DNA of 64,000 bases. Source: Rhodanobacter sp. B04. Its GTDB lineage: Bacteria; Pseudomonadota; Gammaproteobacteria; Xanthomonadales; Rhodanobacteraceae. Below are positions 7,420 through 16,127 of the stretch, in pieces (within the stretch, counting starts at the first letter, position 1; every line of letters starts with the position of its first letter). The DNA lies in NCBI RefSeq assembly GCF_002001125.1, contig NZ_MUNV01000018.1:1-64000 (forward strand). Reading direction: 5' to 3'. The notes beneath the pieces are model-generated. The model saw only the letters and a list, made by a program, of their open reading frames with translations, did not search any database and was not told the DNA's origin. The position numbers were made by a program, and so were the translations under genes.

Positions 7420-8184
7420 TCAGCCTGGCGCTGACGTGTCCAGGGCGGCCATCCGGTGCGCGGAAAGCCTGTCGTAATGCGGCTGACACTGTTCGGCCAG
7501 GGCGCGCTGGAAGGCGCTCAGTTTGACTTCGTGGCCGCGCCAGGGCGCGAAGCCGGTGGAGCGCTCGACTTCGGCGTACCAGTGCGGCGCCCACACGCCG
7601 TCACTCGCGCGCGGGCCACGGGGCCATTGCAGCATGCGCGGACTGAAGGGGATATGCAGGCGTGCGCACAGCGCGTTCAAGATGCCCGCGGGATTCTTCA
7701 GTACATCGGTGGCGTCGATCACCGGCGGCGCGGTGCCGAGCTGGTCGCATACATGATCGAATAATCGCACCTGTTGTTCGAAGCCGAGCTCCCACGCGGC
7801 GGCGTCGGGACGTTGGACGGTGAAGGACGCCACCACCGCTTCCGGTTCGCGGATAAGGAAGCAGCTGCAGACATCGTCGAGCCAGTCCAGCGGCATCTTC
7901 GGCAGCATGTGCTGAGTCATGTGTTTCTGATACCAGAGCGGCCGGCCATCAGGGATCGGGCCGGTCAGCATCGCGGCGACATGCGCCGCGTCGGTGCTCT
8001 GCGCGGCGATCACTTCGTCGCGCCCCGGGTGCTGGACGCCGGTCCGCACCAGATAGTGCGCGTAGAACGGCTCGTCGATGACGACGGTGTCGGTGCGGTT
8101 CTCCCAGGCGCGCATCATCGCGGTGGAGATATTGCGTGGCCCCGACCACATCGCGATGCGCAGGCCATCGCGAGGCGCGTTCAT
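7420..8184 (-). CDS. Sulfotransferase-family protein (Sulfotransfer_5 type)
   Basis: Encodes 254 aa. The N-terminal MWSGPRNISTAMMRAW is a 5'-phosphosulfate (PAPS) binding loop of the GxRxxS/T type, and DEPFYAHYL follows as in this subfamily. Family members are annotated as sulfotransferases or branched-chain aminotransferase-like proteins; the acceptor substrate is unknown. The ATG at 8184 overlaps the aminotransferase stop (ATGA), so the two are one operon with the aminotransferase first, and they probably act on the same amino-acid-derived compound. Confidence 0.75.
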   Translation of the reverse strand: MNAPRDGLRIAMWSGPRNISTAMMRAWENRTDTVVIDEPFYAHYLVRTGVQHPGRDEVIAAQSTDAAHVAAMLTGPIPDGRPLWYQKHMTQHMLPKMPLDWLDDVCSCFLIREPEAVVASFTVQRPDAAAWELGFEQQVRLFDHVCDQLGTAPPVIDATDVLKNPAGILNALCARLHIPFSPRMLQWPRGPRASDGVWAPHWYAEVERSTGFAPWRGHEVKLSAFQRALAEQCQPHYDRLSAHRMAALDTSAPG

Positions 8185-9107
8185 ACGCGGGGTTCCAGCC
8201 GGCTTTCCGTTTTCACCAGCTCCATGTATAGCCGTTGCAGGCGCTCGACCATGGGACCGCGCCTGCCGTCGCCCATCGTGCGGCCATCGATCCCGCAGGC
8301 CGGCACCACGCCGGCGAAAGTGCCGGTGACGAAGGCCTCCTCCGCGCCGTAGGCTTCGGTGAGGCTGAAATCCTTCTCGAATACCGGGATGCCGTGCGTG
8401 CGGCACAGCCGGATCACGTTGGCGCGGGTGATGCCGCCGAGGCAGTAGTTGCCAGTCGACGTCCACACCTCGCCTCGCCGCACAATGAAGAAATGCGTGG
8501 AGTTGCAGGTCGCCACGAAACCGTGCGGGTCGAGCATGAGTGCTTCGTCGTAACCCGCCTTCTGCGCCTGGATGCAGGCGAGGATGCAGTTGAGCTTGGA
8601 GTGGCTGTTGAGTTTCGGATCCTGCACGTCAGGTGCGCCGCGCCGCACATGCACCGTGAACAGGCGGATGCCTTGCTCGACCGTGGTCGTCAATGGCTGC
8701 TTGTATTCCGGGATGATGACGATGGTCGCGGCACCGATCACGAAGCGTGGATCTTGGTGTGGCGTGGCCTTGATGCCGCGCGTCACCATCAGCCTGATGT
8801 GCACATTCGACTGCATGTCGTTGGCGCGCAGCGTGTCGACGATACGCTGGGTCAGCTGTTCGCGGCTGAGGCCGATGTCGAGGTCGATCGCACGGGCGCC
8901 TTCGTACAGGCGATCCAGGTGTTGCTCCAGGAACGGCAGGCCGCCGTCGTGCAGGCGCAAGCCTTCCCAGATGCCGTCGCCCAGGACGAAGCCGCTGTCG
9001 AACACCGACACGCGCGCCTCGTGGCGTGGCTGCAATTCGCCGTTGACACTGATCCTGATCGCTTCGTTGCGCGGATCGCTCTGGTAGTCGTGCGTGCCTT
9101 TGCTCAT
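8181..9107 (-). CDS. Class IV PLP aminotransferase (branched-chain or D-amino-acid type)
   Basis: Encodes 308 aa, the usual length for fold-type IV aminotransferases. Visible family features are the N-terminal VFDSGFVLGDGIWEGLR, HLDRLYEGA, a Lys-containing segment DPKLNSHSKLN (residues 163-173, one Lys being the likely Schiff-base residue), GYDEALMLD, and GGITRANVIRLC near the phosphate-binding part. Reaction: reversible transamination of an amino acid with 2-oxoglutarate. Substrate class (branched-chain versus D-amino acid) cannot be decided. AAGG lies about nine bases before the start. Confidence 0.85.
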   Translation of the reverse strand: MSKGTHDYQSDPRNEAIRISVNGELQPRHEARVSVFDSGFVLGDGIWEGLRLHDGGLPFLEQHLDRLYEGARAIDLDIGLSREQLTQRIVDTLRANDMQSNVHIRLMVTRGIKATPHQDPRFVIGAATIVIIPEYKQPLTTTVEQGIRLFTVHVRRGAPDVQDPKLNSHSKLNCILACIQAQKAGYDEALMLDPHGFVATCNSTHFFIVRRGEVWTSTGNYCLGGITRANVIRLCRTHGIPVFEKDFSLTEAYGAEEAFVTGTFAGVVPACGIDGRTMGDGRRGPMVERLQRLYMELVKTESRLEPRV

Positions 9108-9525
9108 GGTGGGTACCTTGTCAAGACAGGCTTCAGATTACCTTTTCTTTTGAGGTCCCGTGGCGCCCGGCACGGCAACACAGGGCCAGAGTCGACTTTA
9201 CCCGGAGAGGCTGTCATTGCAGCCCATCACGGCGTGTTGTCGTGCTTGTCCTCTTCAAGCAGAACGGGCAGAACGGGCAGATTGAGAATGCGAAGATGGA
9301 GCGCAGCCTGGATATCCGGAACACGACGCCAGCGCCGCCGCAGCTGCAAGCGGCTGGAAGTACGTCCCTGCCACGGGAACAGCCCGCCGGTCGTTTGCGG
9401 CGCGCACGGCCGGTGAATTTTCGCTGGCTGCTGAAGCCGGTCGCGCATCAGGAAAATGCCGTCAAGGTATGGTTCGGCCTGATCATCAGCTCTGGCTGCA
9501 CGTTCGCAATCGAGGGTGGAAAGTC
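9108..9525. other. Divergent intergenic region
   Basis: This 418-bp gap separates two divergently transcribed genes and should hold both promoters. The only structure I see is a short tandem AGAACGGGC AGAACGGGC at about 9261-9278. No gene or strong hairpin is evident. Confidence 0.35.
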
Positions 9526-10290
9526 ATGACTGCGGAAAAAAGCACGATGGCCATCGGCTGGCGCGTCTACGGCCTGGGCGTGATGGCGCTGGGCATGCTC
9601 TGCCTGGCGTGGGGAAACTTCGATACGGGGCAGCCGGTGCCCAAGGACTTTCCCGACCGTACGGTTCTGGCCTACACCGCCGCTGCGTTCATGCTCGTCG
9701 CAGGCGCGGCCATCGAGTGGCGCCGGACCGTAGCCTGGGGCGCCGCGGCGCTCACTGCCTACTATGCACTGATCGTGGTTATCCTGATGAACGGCCGCGT
9801 GGTGCTGGCTCATTACGCCGAATACGGTACGTACGAAGGTATTGCCGAGCAGCTCGCGATTACGGCAGGCGCGCTGATCATCCATGCCGCCAACGCGAGG
9901 ATCGATGGGGCGCTGGCCGCACGCCTCGTCCGCATTGGCCAACTGGCGTTCGGGGTTTGTGCGCTGATATTCGGCGGGGCGCATTTTGTCTATATGAGCT
10001 TGACCGCCCCGTTGGTCCCCCGATGGCTGCCGCCTTCGCAAGCGTTCTGGGCTTGTGCGACCGGGTTTGGCCATATCGTGGCGGGCCTTGCGATCCTGAC
10101 GGGCGTGCGCGCGCGTCTCGCCGCGATCCTGCTGACCGCGATGTATGCCTCCTTCACCTTGCTGGTGCACGGACCGATGTTGCTGGCCAATCCCTCCAGC
10201 CATTGGATCTGGAGCGAGAACGCGCTGAATATCGCCCTGACCGGCGCTGCCTGGGTGGTGGCGGACTCGCTGGCGCGGTCGAAGCGCTAG
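9526..10290 (+). CDS. Seven-to-eight-helix membrane protein (DoxX-like)
   Basis: Encodes 254 aa from ATG 9526, preceded by GAGGGTGG. At least seven hydrophobic helices are evident (for example VYGLGVMALGMLCLAWG, LAYTAAAFMLVAGAA, AAALTAYYALIVVILM, ILLTAMYASFTLLV), with little soluble sequence. The spacing and the GFGHIVAGLAILTGVRARLAA stretch recall DoxX-like/DUF6632-type proteins of unknown function. It is a single-gene unit. Confidence 0.65.
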   Translation: MTAEKSTMAIGWRVYGLGVMALGMLCLAWGNFDTGQPVPKDFPDRTVLAYTAAAFMLVAGAAIEWRRTVAWGAAALTAYYALIVVILMNGRVVLAHYAEYGTYEGIAEQLAITAGALIIHAANARIDGALAARLVRIGQLAFGVCALIFGGAHFVYMSLTAPLVPRWLPPSQAFWACATGFGHIVAGLAILTGVRARLAAILLTAMYASFTLLVHGPMLLANPSSHWIWSENALNIALTGAAWVVADSLARSKR

Positions 10291-10334
10291 CTGAAGATCT
10301 CAGGCAAACGGTGTCAGCGGCATTCGAGGCGCAG

Positions 10335-10683
10335 TCACTTTTCCACCAACGCCTTCAGCCGTGCCAGCGAGGCATCCCATTGTCCGGAGACCTGCTCGAC
10401 GTAGCTGCGCAGCTCGTCGAGCGCGGCAGGATTCAGCGCGAAAAAGGTTTTCCCGTCCTTCGCACCGGCTGCGGACCACGCCGGCGCTTTCGAGAATGCG
10501 CAGATGCTTGCTGGTCGCCTGGCGGGTCAGTGGCTTGCTTTCGCTGAGCTGGGCAATCGACTGGCGGTTGCCGCGACTCAGCGCCAGCACGAGCGACAGG
10601 CGGGTGCCGTCGCCCAGTGCGGCGAAGACGACCGCGGTTGCATCCGATTGACGGGACAGCTTGGCGAGTGGGCTACGCGACAT
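10335..10683 (-). pseudogene. ArsR-family transcriptional regulator with a frameshift
   Basis: The first two thirds read as a winged-helix ArsR repressor (FAALGDGTRLSLVLALS, QSIAQLSESKPLTRQATSKHLRILESAGVVRSR). After GRENLF the frame turns into Arg-rich sequence without family features. Shifting by one base at about 10441-10450 restores the expected ending (ALNPAALDELRSYVEQ then QWDASLARLKALVEK, stop at 10335-10337). The 349-bp span is 116 codons plus one extra base, so a single-base insertion is implied next to an AAAAAGG run. It could be a true null allele or a sequencing error. The gene overlaps the SRPBCC gene by 11 bp. Confidence 0.75.
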
Positions 10684-11116
10684 GCTTGCGGATGTTTTCC
10701 AGCTGCGCGGTCCAGCCGCCGTCGTTCATGCGGAACGCTTCGGCGCGACGGCTGGCGGGAATCTTGTCGAAGCCGGTCTCGGTGATCCGCAGCAGGGTGC
10801 CGCCGGCGCTGGGCTCCAGCCTGAACTCCACCAGGGTAGGCGTTTCGCCCTCGTAGTCGACGCTGGCATCGACCGCGTACGGATGCCCGGTGAACGAGAA
10901 CAGGTGCTCGGGTTCGACCGCCTTGATGATCGCCCGCCAGGCGACATGCTCATGACCTGGGTGGGTAATCAGCCCCTGGGCCACCTTGCCGGGCTCGAAC
11001 GGCGCGTCCAGCTTCACGCGAAACCACTCACCGAACTCACGGTAGTCAGTGAGTGCACGCCACACGCGCGACACCGGCGCCTGCAACTCGGCGGACTTCT
11101 CGATGCGCTCGTTCAT
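10673..11116 (-). CDS. SRPBCC/AHSA1-domain protein
   Basis: Encodes 147 aa. The START-like fold is shown by VSRVWRALTDYREFGEWFRV, the central VEFRLEPSAGGTLLRITETGFD and the C-terminal amphipathic helix (MNDGGWTAQLENIRKHV). Proteins of this family bind hydrophobic ligands; specific function is unknown. Such genes are typically paired with an ArsR regulator, as here, where the regulator follows with an 11-bp overlap. With the regulator frameshifted, autoregulation may be lost. Confidence 0.85.
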   Translation of the reverse strand: MNERIEKSAELQAPVSRVWRALTDYREFGEWFRVKLDAPFEPGKVAQGLITHPGHEHVAWRAIIKAVEPEHLFSFTGHPYAVDASVDYEGETPTLVEFRLEPSAGGTLLRITETGFDKIPASRRAEAFRMNDGGWTAQLENIRKHVA

Positions 11117-11224
11117 ATGCCACCTCCTGGTTGCATGTCAGCCAGGACCTGGATGAATGCAACCACCAGGTTGCCATTTGCATGCGCGATCGGGTGACGA
11201 CCCTAGGGAGGGTCTGAATAATTT

Positions 11225-11252
11225 CGTCGTCCCGGCGAAAGCTGGAATGACG
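11225..11252. repeat. REP-like palindrome
   Basis: CGTCGTCCCGGC-GAAA-GCTGGAATGACG forms an imperfect 12-bp stem with a GAAA loop (9 Watson-Crick pairs). The sequence matches the form of widely dispersed proteobacterial REP elements. It lies upstream of both flanking genes. Confidence 0.55.
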
Positions 11253-11373
11253 GGCAAAGACCAATGCCATCCCTAGGCTGCTCTGATACGGGCATGTGCG
11301 GCCAGTACAGGCATAATGAGCCGGCCAAATACCGGGGGATGCACCATTGGCCGATAAGCTGACTGGAAGCGCC

Positions 11374-11943
11374 ATGCCGCCCGCATTGCCTGCTGCTCCA
11401 CGACCGCCGTTGCCAGGCGGTTACTACGCTTTCGGCTGCGCTTCGTTTGTCCCGTTGCTGGGCATCTTCGTCGGCGTCGTCGCAATGGTCATCGGTTTCA
11501 CTGCGCGGAAGAGGGGCGGCAAGCTGCTGGCGCTGCTTGGCGCCGGCGGCATCGCGTTCAGTGTGATCCTGTATGGCAGCCTGTTCTATTTCGGTTTCGT
11601 GCAGCGTGGCGGTGTCTACGACGGACTGCGTGCGCAGATGGCGCAATCCACCATCGACGCGTTGGTGCCGCAGATCGAGTTCTACCGGCTGCAGCACGGC
11701 ACCTATCCGCCGTCGCTGGACGCGTTGCGCAAGTCATCATCCGCGCAAAGCGTGCTGATGACTTTCGACCCGTCGACGACCATCCCGCGCCCTTTCTATT
11801 ACGAGCGGGTCGGCAGCGATCACTACTATCTCCGTGGGGTCGGGCCTGACGGCAAGGCGTTCACCGCCGACGACCTGATACCCGATGTGGATGTCCGGGA
11901 CGGCAGCCGGATCGGCCTGCTCAAGCGGAAGGCCAACCGTTGA
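11374..11943 (+). CDS. Membrane protein with a GspG-like C-terminal domain, unknown function
   Basis: Encodes 189 aa from ATG 11374 with GGAAG upstream; a TTG at 11347 is an alternative start. Two hydrophobic helices (about residues 20-45 and 52-78) follow a proline-rich N-terminus. The soluble remainder (LVPQIEFYRLQHGTYPPSLDAL, then YLRGVGPDGKAFTADDLIPD) resembles the C-terminal part of type II secretion pseudopilins. There are no other secretion genes nearby, so the role is open. Confidence 0.65.
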   Translation: MPPALPAAPRPPLPGGYYAFGCASFVPLLGIFVGVVAMVIGFTARKRGGKLLALLGAGGIAFSVILYGSLFYFGFVQRGGVYDGLRAQMAQSTIDALVPQIEFYRLQHGTYPPSLDALRKSSSAQSVLMTFDPSTTIPRPFYYERVGSDHYYLRGVGPDGKAFTADDLIPDVDVRDGSRIGLLKRKANR

Positions 11944-12090
11944 AGCGGGCTGGATGTCTGCCGGAGGTACATCTCCGCAAGAGGTTCGGACTCATGCTTT
12001 CGAAAGCAGCCACGATGCTGAAATATTTCCGTACTTGTTTCGGCTGGTGGCGCCTCCGTTATGGCCTGGTTCCAGGAGATGGATGCGTTG

Positions 12091-12287
12091 ATGGGTAAAA
12101 GCGTTGCGGTATGGCTGCTGGCATGCTTGCTTTGTGTTGCTCCGCTGGCCATTGCGCAGGAGCCGCTGGCGCCGGTGGAGGCGCGCGTACCGTTTGCTCC
12201 GACGGCGTTTGGCGGCAGCGACGGGCTGACGCATCTCGCCTATGAACTGCATGTCACCAGCATCTACGGCGACACCGGTCCACCGGG
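12091..12287 (+). pseudogene. 5' fragment of an M23 peptidase-like exported protein
   Basis: ATG 12091 (AGGAG at 12074-12078) opens a signal peptide (VAVWLLACLLCVAPLAIAQ) followed by APVEARVPFAPTAFGG and LTHLAYELHVT. That beginning is one I associate with larger exported M23-type peptidases of Xanthomonadales. Homology stops around 12285, exactly where the stop of the opposing serine hydrolase lies; the frame then runs antisense through that gene. I infer that the gene lost its 3' part by insertion or deletion. Confidence 0.5.
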
Positions 12288-13358
12288 TCAGTCGACCGCC
12301 CGTTTGGCAATCTCGGCCACGAATACATCCGAGTCGGTTGTTGCCGTATTGCCTAGGATGATGATCGTGATGTCCTGGTCGAGCACATTGAACAACTGGG
12401 TCTGGGCACCCATGATCGAACCGGGTCTTTTTACGACCGGATGTTTCGCTCCCTTCAAGGTGGTTTCATACGACCACAGTCCGTAGCCATAGTCGTCGAG
12501 TCCGGGCTTGATCATGCGTTCAAGTGTGGCCTGCCTGATCAGCTTCAGGCCGAACAGGGCATCGGAGAATTTCATGAGGTCGCCGGTTGTCGAGTACATC
12601 GCTCCGGCGGCGTACCAGTTCTCCGGGTACACCGGCAGGTCATTGGACAAGACCTTGCGGTCGTCACGATAGAAGTACGTATCGGCCAGCCGATCGACGA
12701 TGTCGCCCTGATGCAGAAAGCCTGAGTCATTCATCTTCAGGGGCTGCAGAATTCTTTCCCTCAGTACCTGCTCATACGGCTCGCCGTAAAGGCGCTCGAT
12801 GATTTTCCCCAGAACGACGTAGTCGGCGTTGTTGTAGTTGAACACCTTGCCGGGGATGCTGACGAGCTTGCCGCTGCAGTACTTCGTCAGAAGTTCATCG
12901 CTGGTGTGGGGCATCTGGTAGACGGGGATGCCATCGCGAATGGCGCTCGCCTGGTCAGAAATCCCATCGAAGCCTGGAAGGCCCGAGGTGTGATTGAGCA
13001 GCTGGCGGATGGATACCTTGCTCCCGGCCTCGCCCGCGTAGTCGGGCAGATAGGACTTGATGGGCTTGTCCAGATCGAGCCTGCCCTCTTCGTACAGTTG
13101 CAGGATCAACACTGACGTGAACAGCTTCGTGATTGACGCGATCTTGTATCGCGTCTGCTGTGTGCTTGGAATCCTGAAGGGAAGATTGGATAGCCCGAAG
13201 CTCTTCGCGTAACGGATCTCGGCCTGCTTCTGTACCAGGATCGAGCCGTTGAAACGATGCGCCTTGGCATACGCGTCAATGAATCCGCCCAGGTCCGTCG
13301 ACTGCGCGCTAGCTCCACGGGAGAAGAGCAAGACGGCGATCAGGATCAAAATTTTCAT
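12288..13358 (-). CDS. Serine hydrolase of the beta-lactamase/class C family
   Basis: Encodes 356 aa with a Sec signal peptide (residues 1-19, ending ASA). The nucleophile motif is S75-I-T-K78, followed by HTSGLPG and YNNADY (the Tyr-Asn motif of the family). It is probably a periplasmic or secreted esterase, peptidase or lactamase-like enzyme; actual hydrolysis of beta-lactams is not implied. GGAG lies eight bases before ATG 13358. The gene ends inside the remnant of another gene (12091-12287), suggesting it arrived by insertion. Confidence 0.85.
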   Translation of the reverse strand: MKILILIAVLLFSRGASAQSTDLGGFIDAYAKAHRFNGSILVQKQAEIRYAKSFGLSNLPFRIPSTQQTRYKIASITKLFTSVLILQLYEEGRLDLDKPIKSYLPDYAGEAGSKVSIRQLLNHTSGLPGFDGISDQASAIRDGIPVYQMPHTSDELLTKYCSGKLVSIPGKVFNYNNADYVVLGKIIERLYGEPYEQVLRERILQPLKMNDSGFLHQGDIVDRLADTYFYRDDRKVLSNDLPVYPENWYAAGAMYSTTGDLMKFSDALFGLKLIRQATLERMIKPGLDDYGYGLWSYETTLKGAKHPVVKRPGSIMGAQTQLFNVLDQDITIIILGNTATTDSDVFVAEIAKRAVD

Positions 13359-13637
13359 GCAATGCTCCGGCGTGACCAATGATGTCGAGTCCACGCAGCG
13401 GCAATGGACGGCACGACCATGGTTTGCATGGTGGCCTTTCCTGCATGCATGGGGTCGTACGGGGACATGGGATACCGGCGCGAAGACATCGGTTGCGATG
13501 GCTTGCGCCACGGCCCCTGTCTTTCCGTCATTGCGTGGAGCTGGGGGGGTACTGGCTGCGGCATCGGCTTGGATCGTGCGATAGTGATCCCGACCGATCG
13601 GCGGGCCCATGCCTGCCTCGCTAATGGGGAGTCAACT

Positions 13638-15134
13638 GTGCCTAGGAAAGCCCGCCGTTTCGCGTCTGTCCTGCCGCCGATCAGCACTTGCCGGCATGCC
13701 GTGCTGGCCTTGGCGCTTGCCGGGCTCTGCGCTGCTCCGGCTGCCTGGGCGCAGTCGCCGCAGTTGTCGGCGCAGACGCAGCAGTTCGTGAAGTATGCGC
13801 AGCCGCTGCTGGCGATCGGCCATGTGCGGGTGATCGATGGCAACGGCACGCCGGCACGGGAAAACCAGACCGTGTTGCTGCGCGACGGATTGATCGCGGC
13901 GGTCGGCAGGCATCTCAAGCTGCCTAAGGGTGCGACGGTGATCGACGGCAGCGGGCACACGCTGATCCCGGGCTTGGTCGGCATGCACGACCACATGTTC
14001 TATCCGGCCCCGAAAGTGAACCCGGAAGCGAAGGAGGCGATCTATCCCGAGCAGGCATCGAGTTTTCCCAAGCTGTATCTGGCCGGTGGCGTCACCACCA
14101 TCCGCACCACCGGCAGCACCGAGCCGTATACCGACCTTGAGCTGAAGAAGGCGATCGACGCCGGCAAGATCCCCGGGCCGAAGATGCATACCACCGGGCC
14201 GTATCTGGAAGGCAAGGGCAGCTTCACGCCGCAGATGCACGAACTGGTGGATGCGGCCGACGCCACCGATACGGTCAATTACTGGATCGGCGAAGGCGCG
14301 ACCTCGTTCAAGGCGTACATGCACATCACCCGCGCCGAGCTCTCCGCGGCGATCGCGGCAGCGCATGCGAAACAGATCAAGGTGACCGGACACCTGTGCA
14401 CGATCGGGTTCACCGAGGCGGCCGACCTCGGCATCGACGACCTGGAGCACGGGCTGCCGGTGGATACCGAGTTCACCGCGGGCAAGCAGCCGGACGTCTG
14501 TCCGGATACCAAGCTGGCGGTGGCCAACCTGGCGACGATGAGCGTCGACGATCCGCGCATCCAGCAACTGATCAAGCACCTGGTGTCGAAGCGCGTGGCG
14601 GTCACCTCGACCCTGCCGGTGTTCGAGACCTTCGTGCCCGGTCGTGCGCCGGTGGATACGCGCGTGCTGGACGCGATGCTGCCGGAAACCCGGGTGGAAT
14701 ACCTGGCGGCCCGCGAGCGCGTGGCCAGGACGCCCGACTCGCCGTGGGTGAAGGTGTTCAAGCTGGAGCAGGATTTCGAGCATGCCTTCGTGCAGCAGGG
14801 CGGCACCCTGCTGGCCGGACTCGACCCTACCGGTTATGGCGGCGTCATCGCCGGTTACGGTGACCAGCACGAGGTGGAGCTGCTGGTGGAGGCCGGTTTC
14901 ACCCCACTGCAGGCGATCCGGATCGCCACCATCAACGGGGCACGCTTCATGGACGAGGACAAAGTCATCGGCTCCATCGAGGCCGGCAAGGCCGCCGACC
15001 TGGTGCTGATCGCCGGCAACCCCGCAACGAACATCAAGGACATCGAAAACGTCGAACTGGTGTTCAAGGACGGCGTGGGTTACGACCCGGCCAAGCTGGT
15101 GAAGGCTGCCAACGGCACGGTGGGCGTGCGCTAG
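13638..15134 (+). CDS. Exported amidohydrolase-family metal-dependent hydrolase
   Basis: Encodes 498 aa from GTG 13638, which has GGGGAG six bases upstream. The signal peptide has a long basic N-region and ends around AAPAAWAQ. Domain order is the small N-terminal beta sandwich (VRVIDGNGTPA, GATVIDGSGHTLIPGL), the TIM barrel with metal ligands HDH in GMHDHMF, His in KVTGHLC and DDLEHG, Asp in LLAGLDPTGYGG, and a C-terminal return to the sandwich (GSIEAGKAADLVLIAG). It resembles imidazolonepropionase/prolidase-like periplasmic enzymes; substrate unknown. Confidence 0.85.
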   Translation: MPRKARRFASVLPPISTCRHAVLALALAGLCAAPAAWAQSPQLSAQTQQFVKYAQPLLAIGHVRVIDGNGTPARENQTVLLRDGLIAAVGRHLKLPKGATVIDGSGHTLIPGLVGMHDHMFYPAPKVNPEAKEAIYPEQASSFPKLYLAGGVTTIRTTGSTEPYTDLELKKAIDAGKIPGPKMHTTGPYLEGKGSFTPQMHELVDAADATDTVNYWIGEGATSFKAYMHITRAELSAAIAAAHAKQIKVTGHLCTIGFTEAADLGIDDLEHGLPVDTEFTAGKQPDVCPDTKLAVANLATMSVDDPRIQQLIKHLVSKRVAVTSTLPVFETFVPGRAPVDTRVLDAMLPETRVEYLAARERVARTPDSPWVKVFKLEQDFEHAFVQQGGTLLAGLDPTGYGGVIAGYGDQHEVELLVEAGFTPLQAIRIATINGARFMDEDKVIGSIEAGKAADLVLIAGNPATNIKDIENVELVFKDGVGYDPAKLVKAANGTVGVR

Positions 15135-15889
15135 CGGAGGCCCACCGTGGCCGATCCGGCGACCGCCGCCGAGCCGGTGCGGCGCGTCCATGCCTGCATG
15201 TTCACGCCCTTCACCAGCAGCCACGACGCAAGCGACAGTTCCGCGACGAGGCATGGCATCAGGATGAAGGGAAATATCCGTCCCTCGAAGTCGGGGGCGA
15301 GCAGCAGGGCGAAACTGTTGAGCAGATAGCACGCGCCAGCGACCTGCATCAGCACGCCGATGGCGCGCGGCAGGTATCCCGATTGGCGGATCAGGTGACC
15401 TTCCACCAGGCACACGCATCCGAAAAAGATCAGCCCGACGCCGAAGCCATATTCGTGCAGCCGGATCGCGAAGTACGACCACGCCTGCAGTTGCGCCAGG
15501 TCGAAGGCCTTGAGGTAGGGCGCGTCTCCCAGCAAGAGCAGCGGCACCAGCAGGCTCAGCTTGTTGGCCACCAGCACGGCCGTCTGGATCAGATTGAGCA
15601 GCAGGTTAAGCAGGGCCAGGTTCCGGCTGGCCGGTCGCAACAGGACATAGAGCGCCCACATCACGAAGACATCGCAGACATGCATCACCAGGTCGCCGGC
15701 GATGCCCATGCGCCACAGCGATTCCGAGGCCAGGATGTTGCTGGCGGTGGCTGCCGCATCGCCAGGCACCATCAATTTGCCGCGGATGAAGAGTTCGCCG
15801 AGCGCACCGGCCACGATGATGACGAGGTAGAGCAGGCCGCCGAACCTTGCATAGGTCTGCGGCGAGGTTGGCTTCGCTGACACGGTCAT
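15131..15889 (-). CDS. DUF4386-family membrane protein
   Basis: Encodes 252 aa from MTVSAK (ATG 15889, GGGAG upstream); MNVPDR at 15916 is an alternative start. Six or seven transmembrane helices are visible. Family features are ARFGGLLYLVIIVAGALGELFIRGKL near the N-terminus, LVMHVCDVFVMWALYVLLRP, and a C-terminal PFILMPCLVAELSLASWLL. The function of the family is unknown. The gene converges on the amidohydrolase with a 4-bp overlap of stop codons. Confidence 0.75.
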   Translation of the reverse strand: MTVSAKPTSPQTYARFGGLLYLVIIVAGALGELFIRGKLMVPGDAAATASNILASESLWRMGIAGDLVMHVCDVFVMWALYVLLRPASRNLALLNLLLNLIQTAVLVANKLSLLVPLLLLGDAPYLKAFDLAQLQAWSYFAIRLHEYGFGVGLIFFGCVCLVEGHLIRQSGYLPRAIGVLMQVAGACYLLNSFALLLAPDFEGRIFPFILMPCLVAELSLASWLLVKGVNMQAWTRRTGSAAVAGSATVGLR

Positions 15890-16127
15890 GGCGGACTCCC
15901 GATCCGGAACATTCATGGGTTGCGCGAGCTGCTGGCGAAGCGTTGCAGCGGATCACGCCAAAGCTATGCGACACGCCGTGTGCGCATCACGTGCCAGACG
16001 TCACCGTGACGATGGCGATGACCTCGGACATCGACATGGATGAATTCGAGGCCCGGATCCGGCAGTTCGTGCACATGGATTCTTCCGGCACATGGATTGG
16101 CGGCCAGGAAGCGGCGATGATCCGGCC

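Noticed and set aside
13359-13637. N-terminal extension of the serine hydrolase into the divergent gap
   Set aside because: The signal peptide starts at 13358 with GGAG upstream; the extension is His/Arg/Pro-rich without family resemblance.
13632-15482. 616-codon minus-strand frame across the amidohydrolase gene
   Set aside because: Antisense shadow caused by high GC; composition is His/Arg/Gln-rich and the plus strand encodes a complete enzyme.
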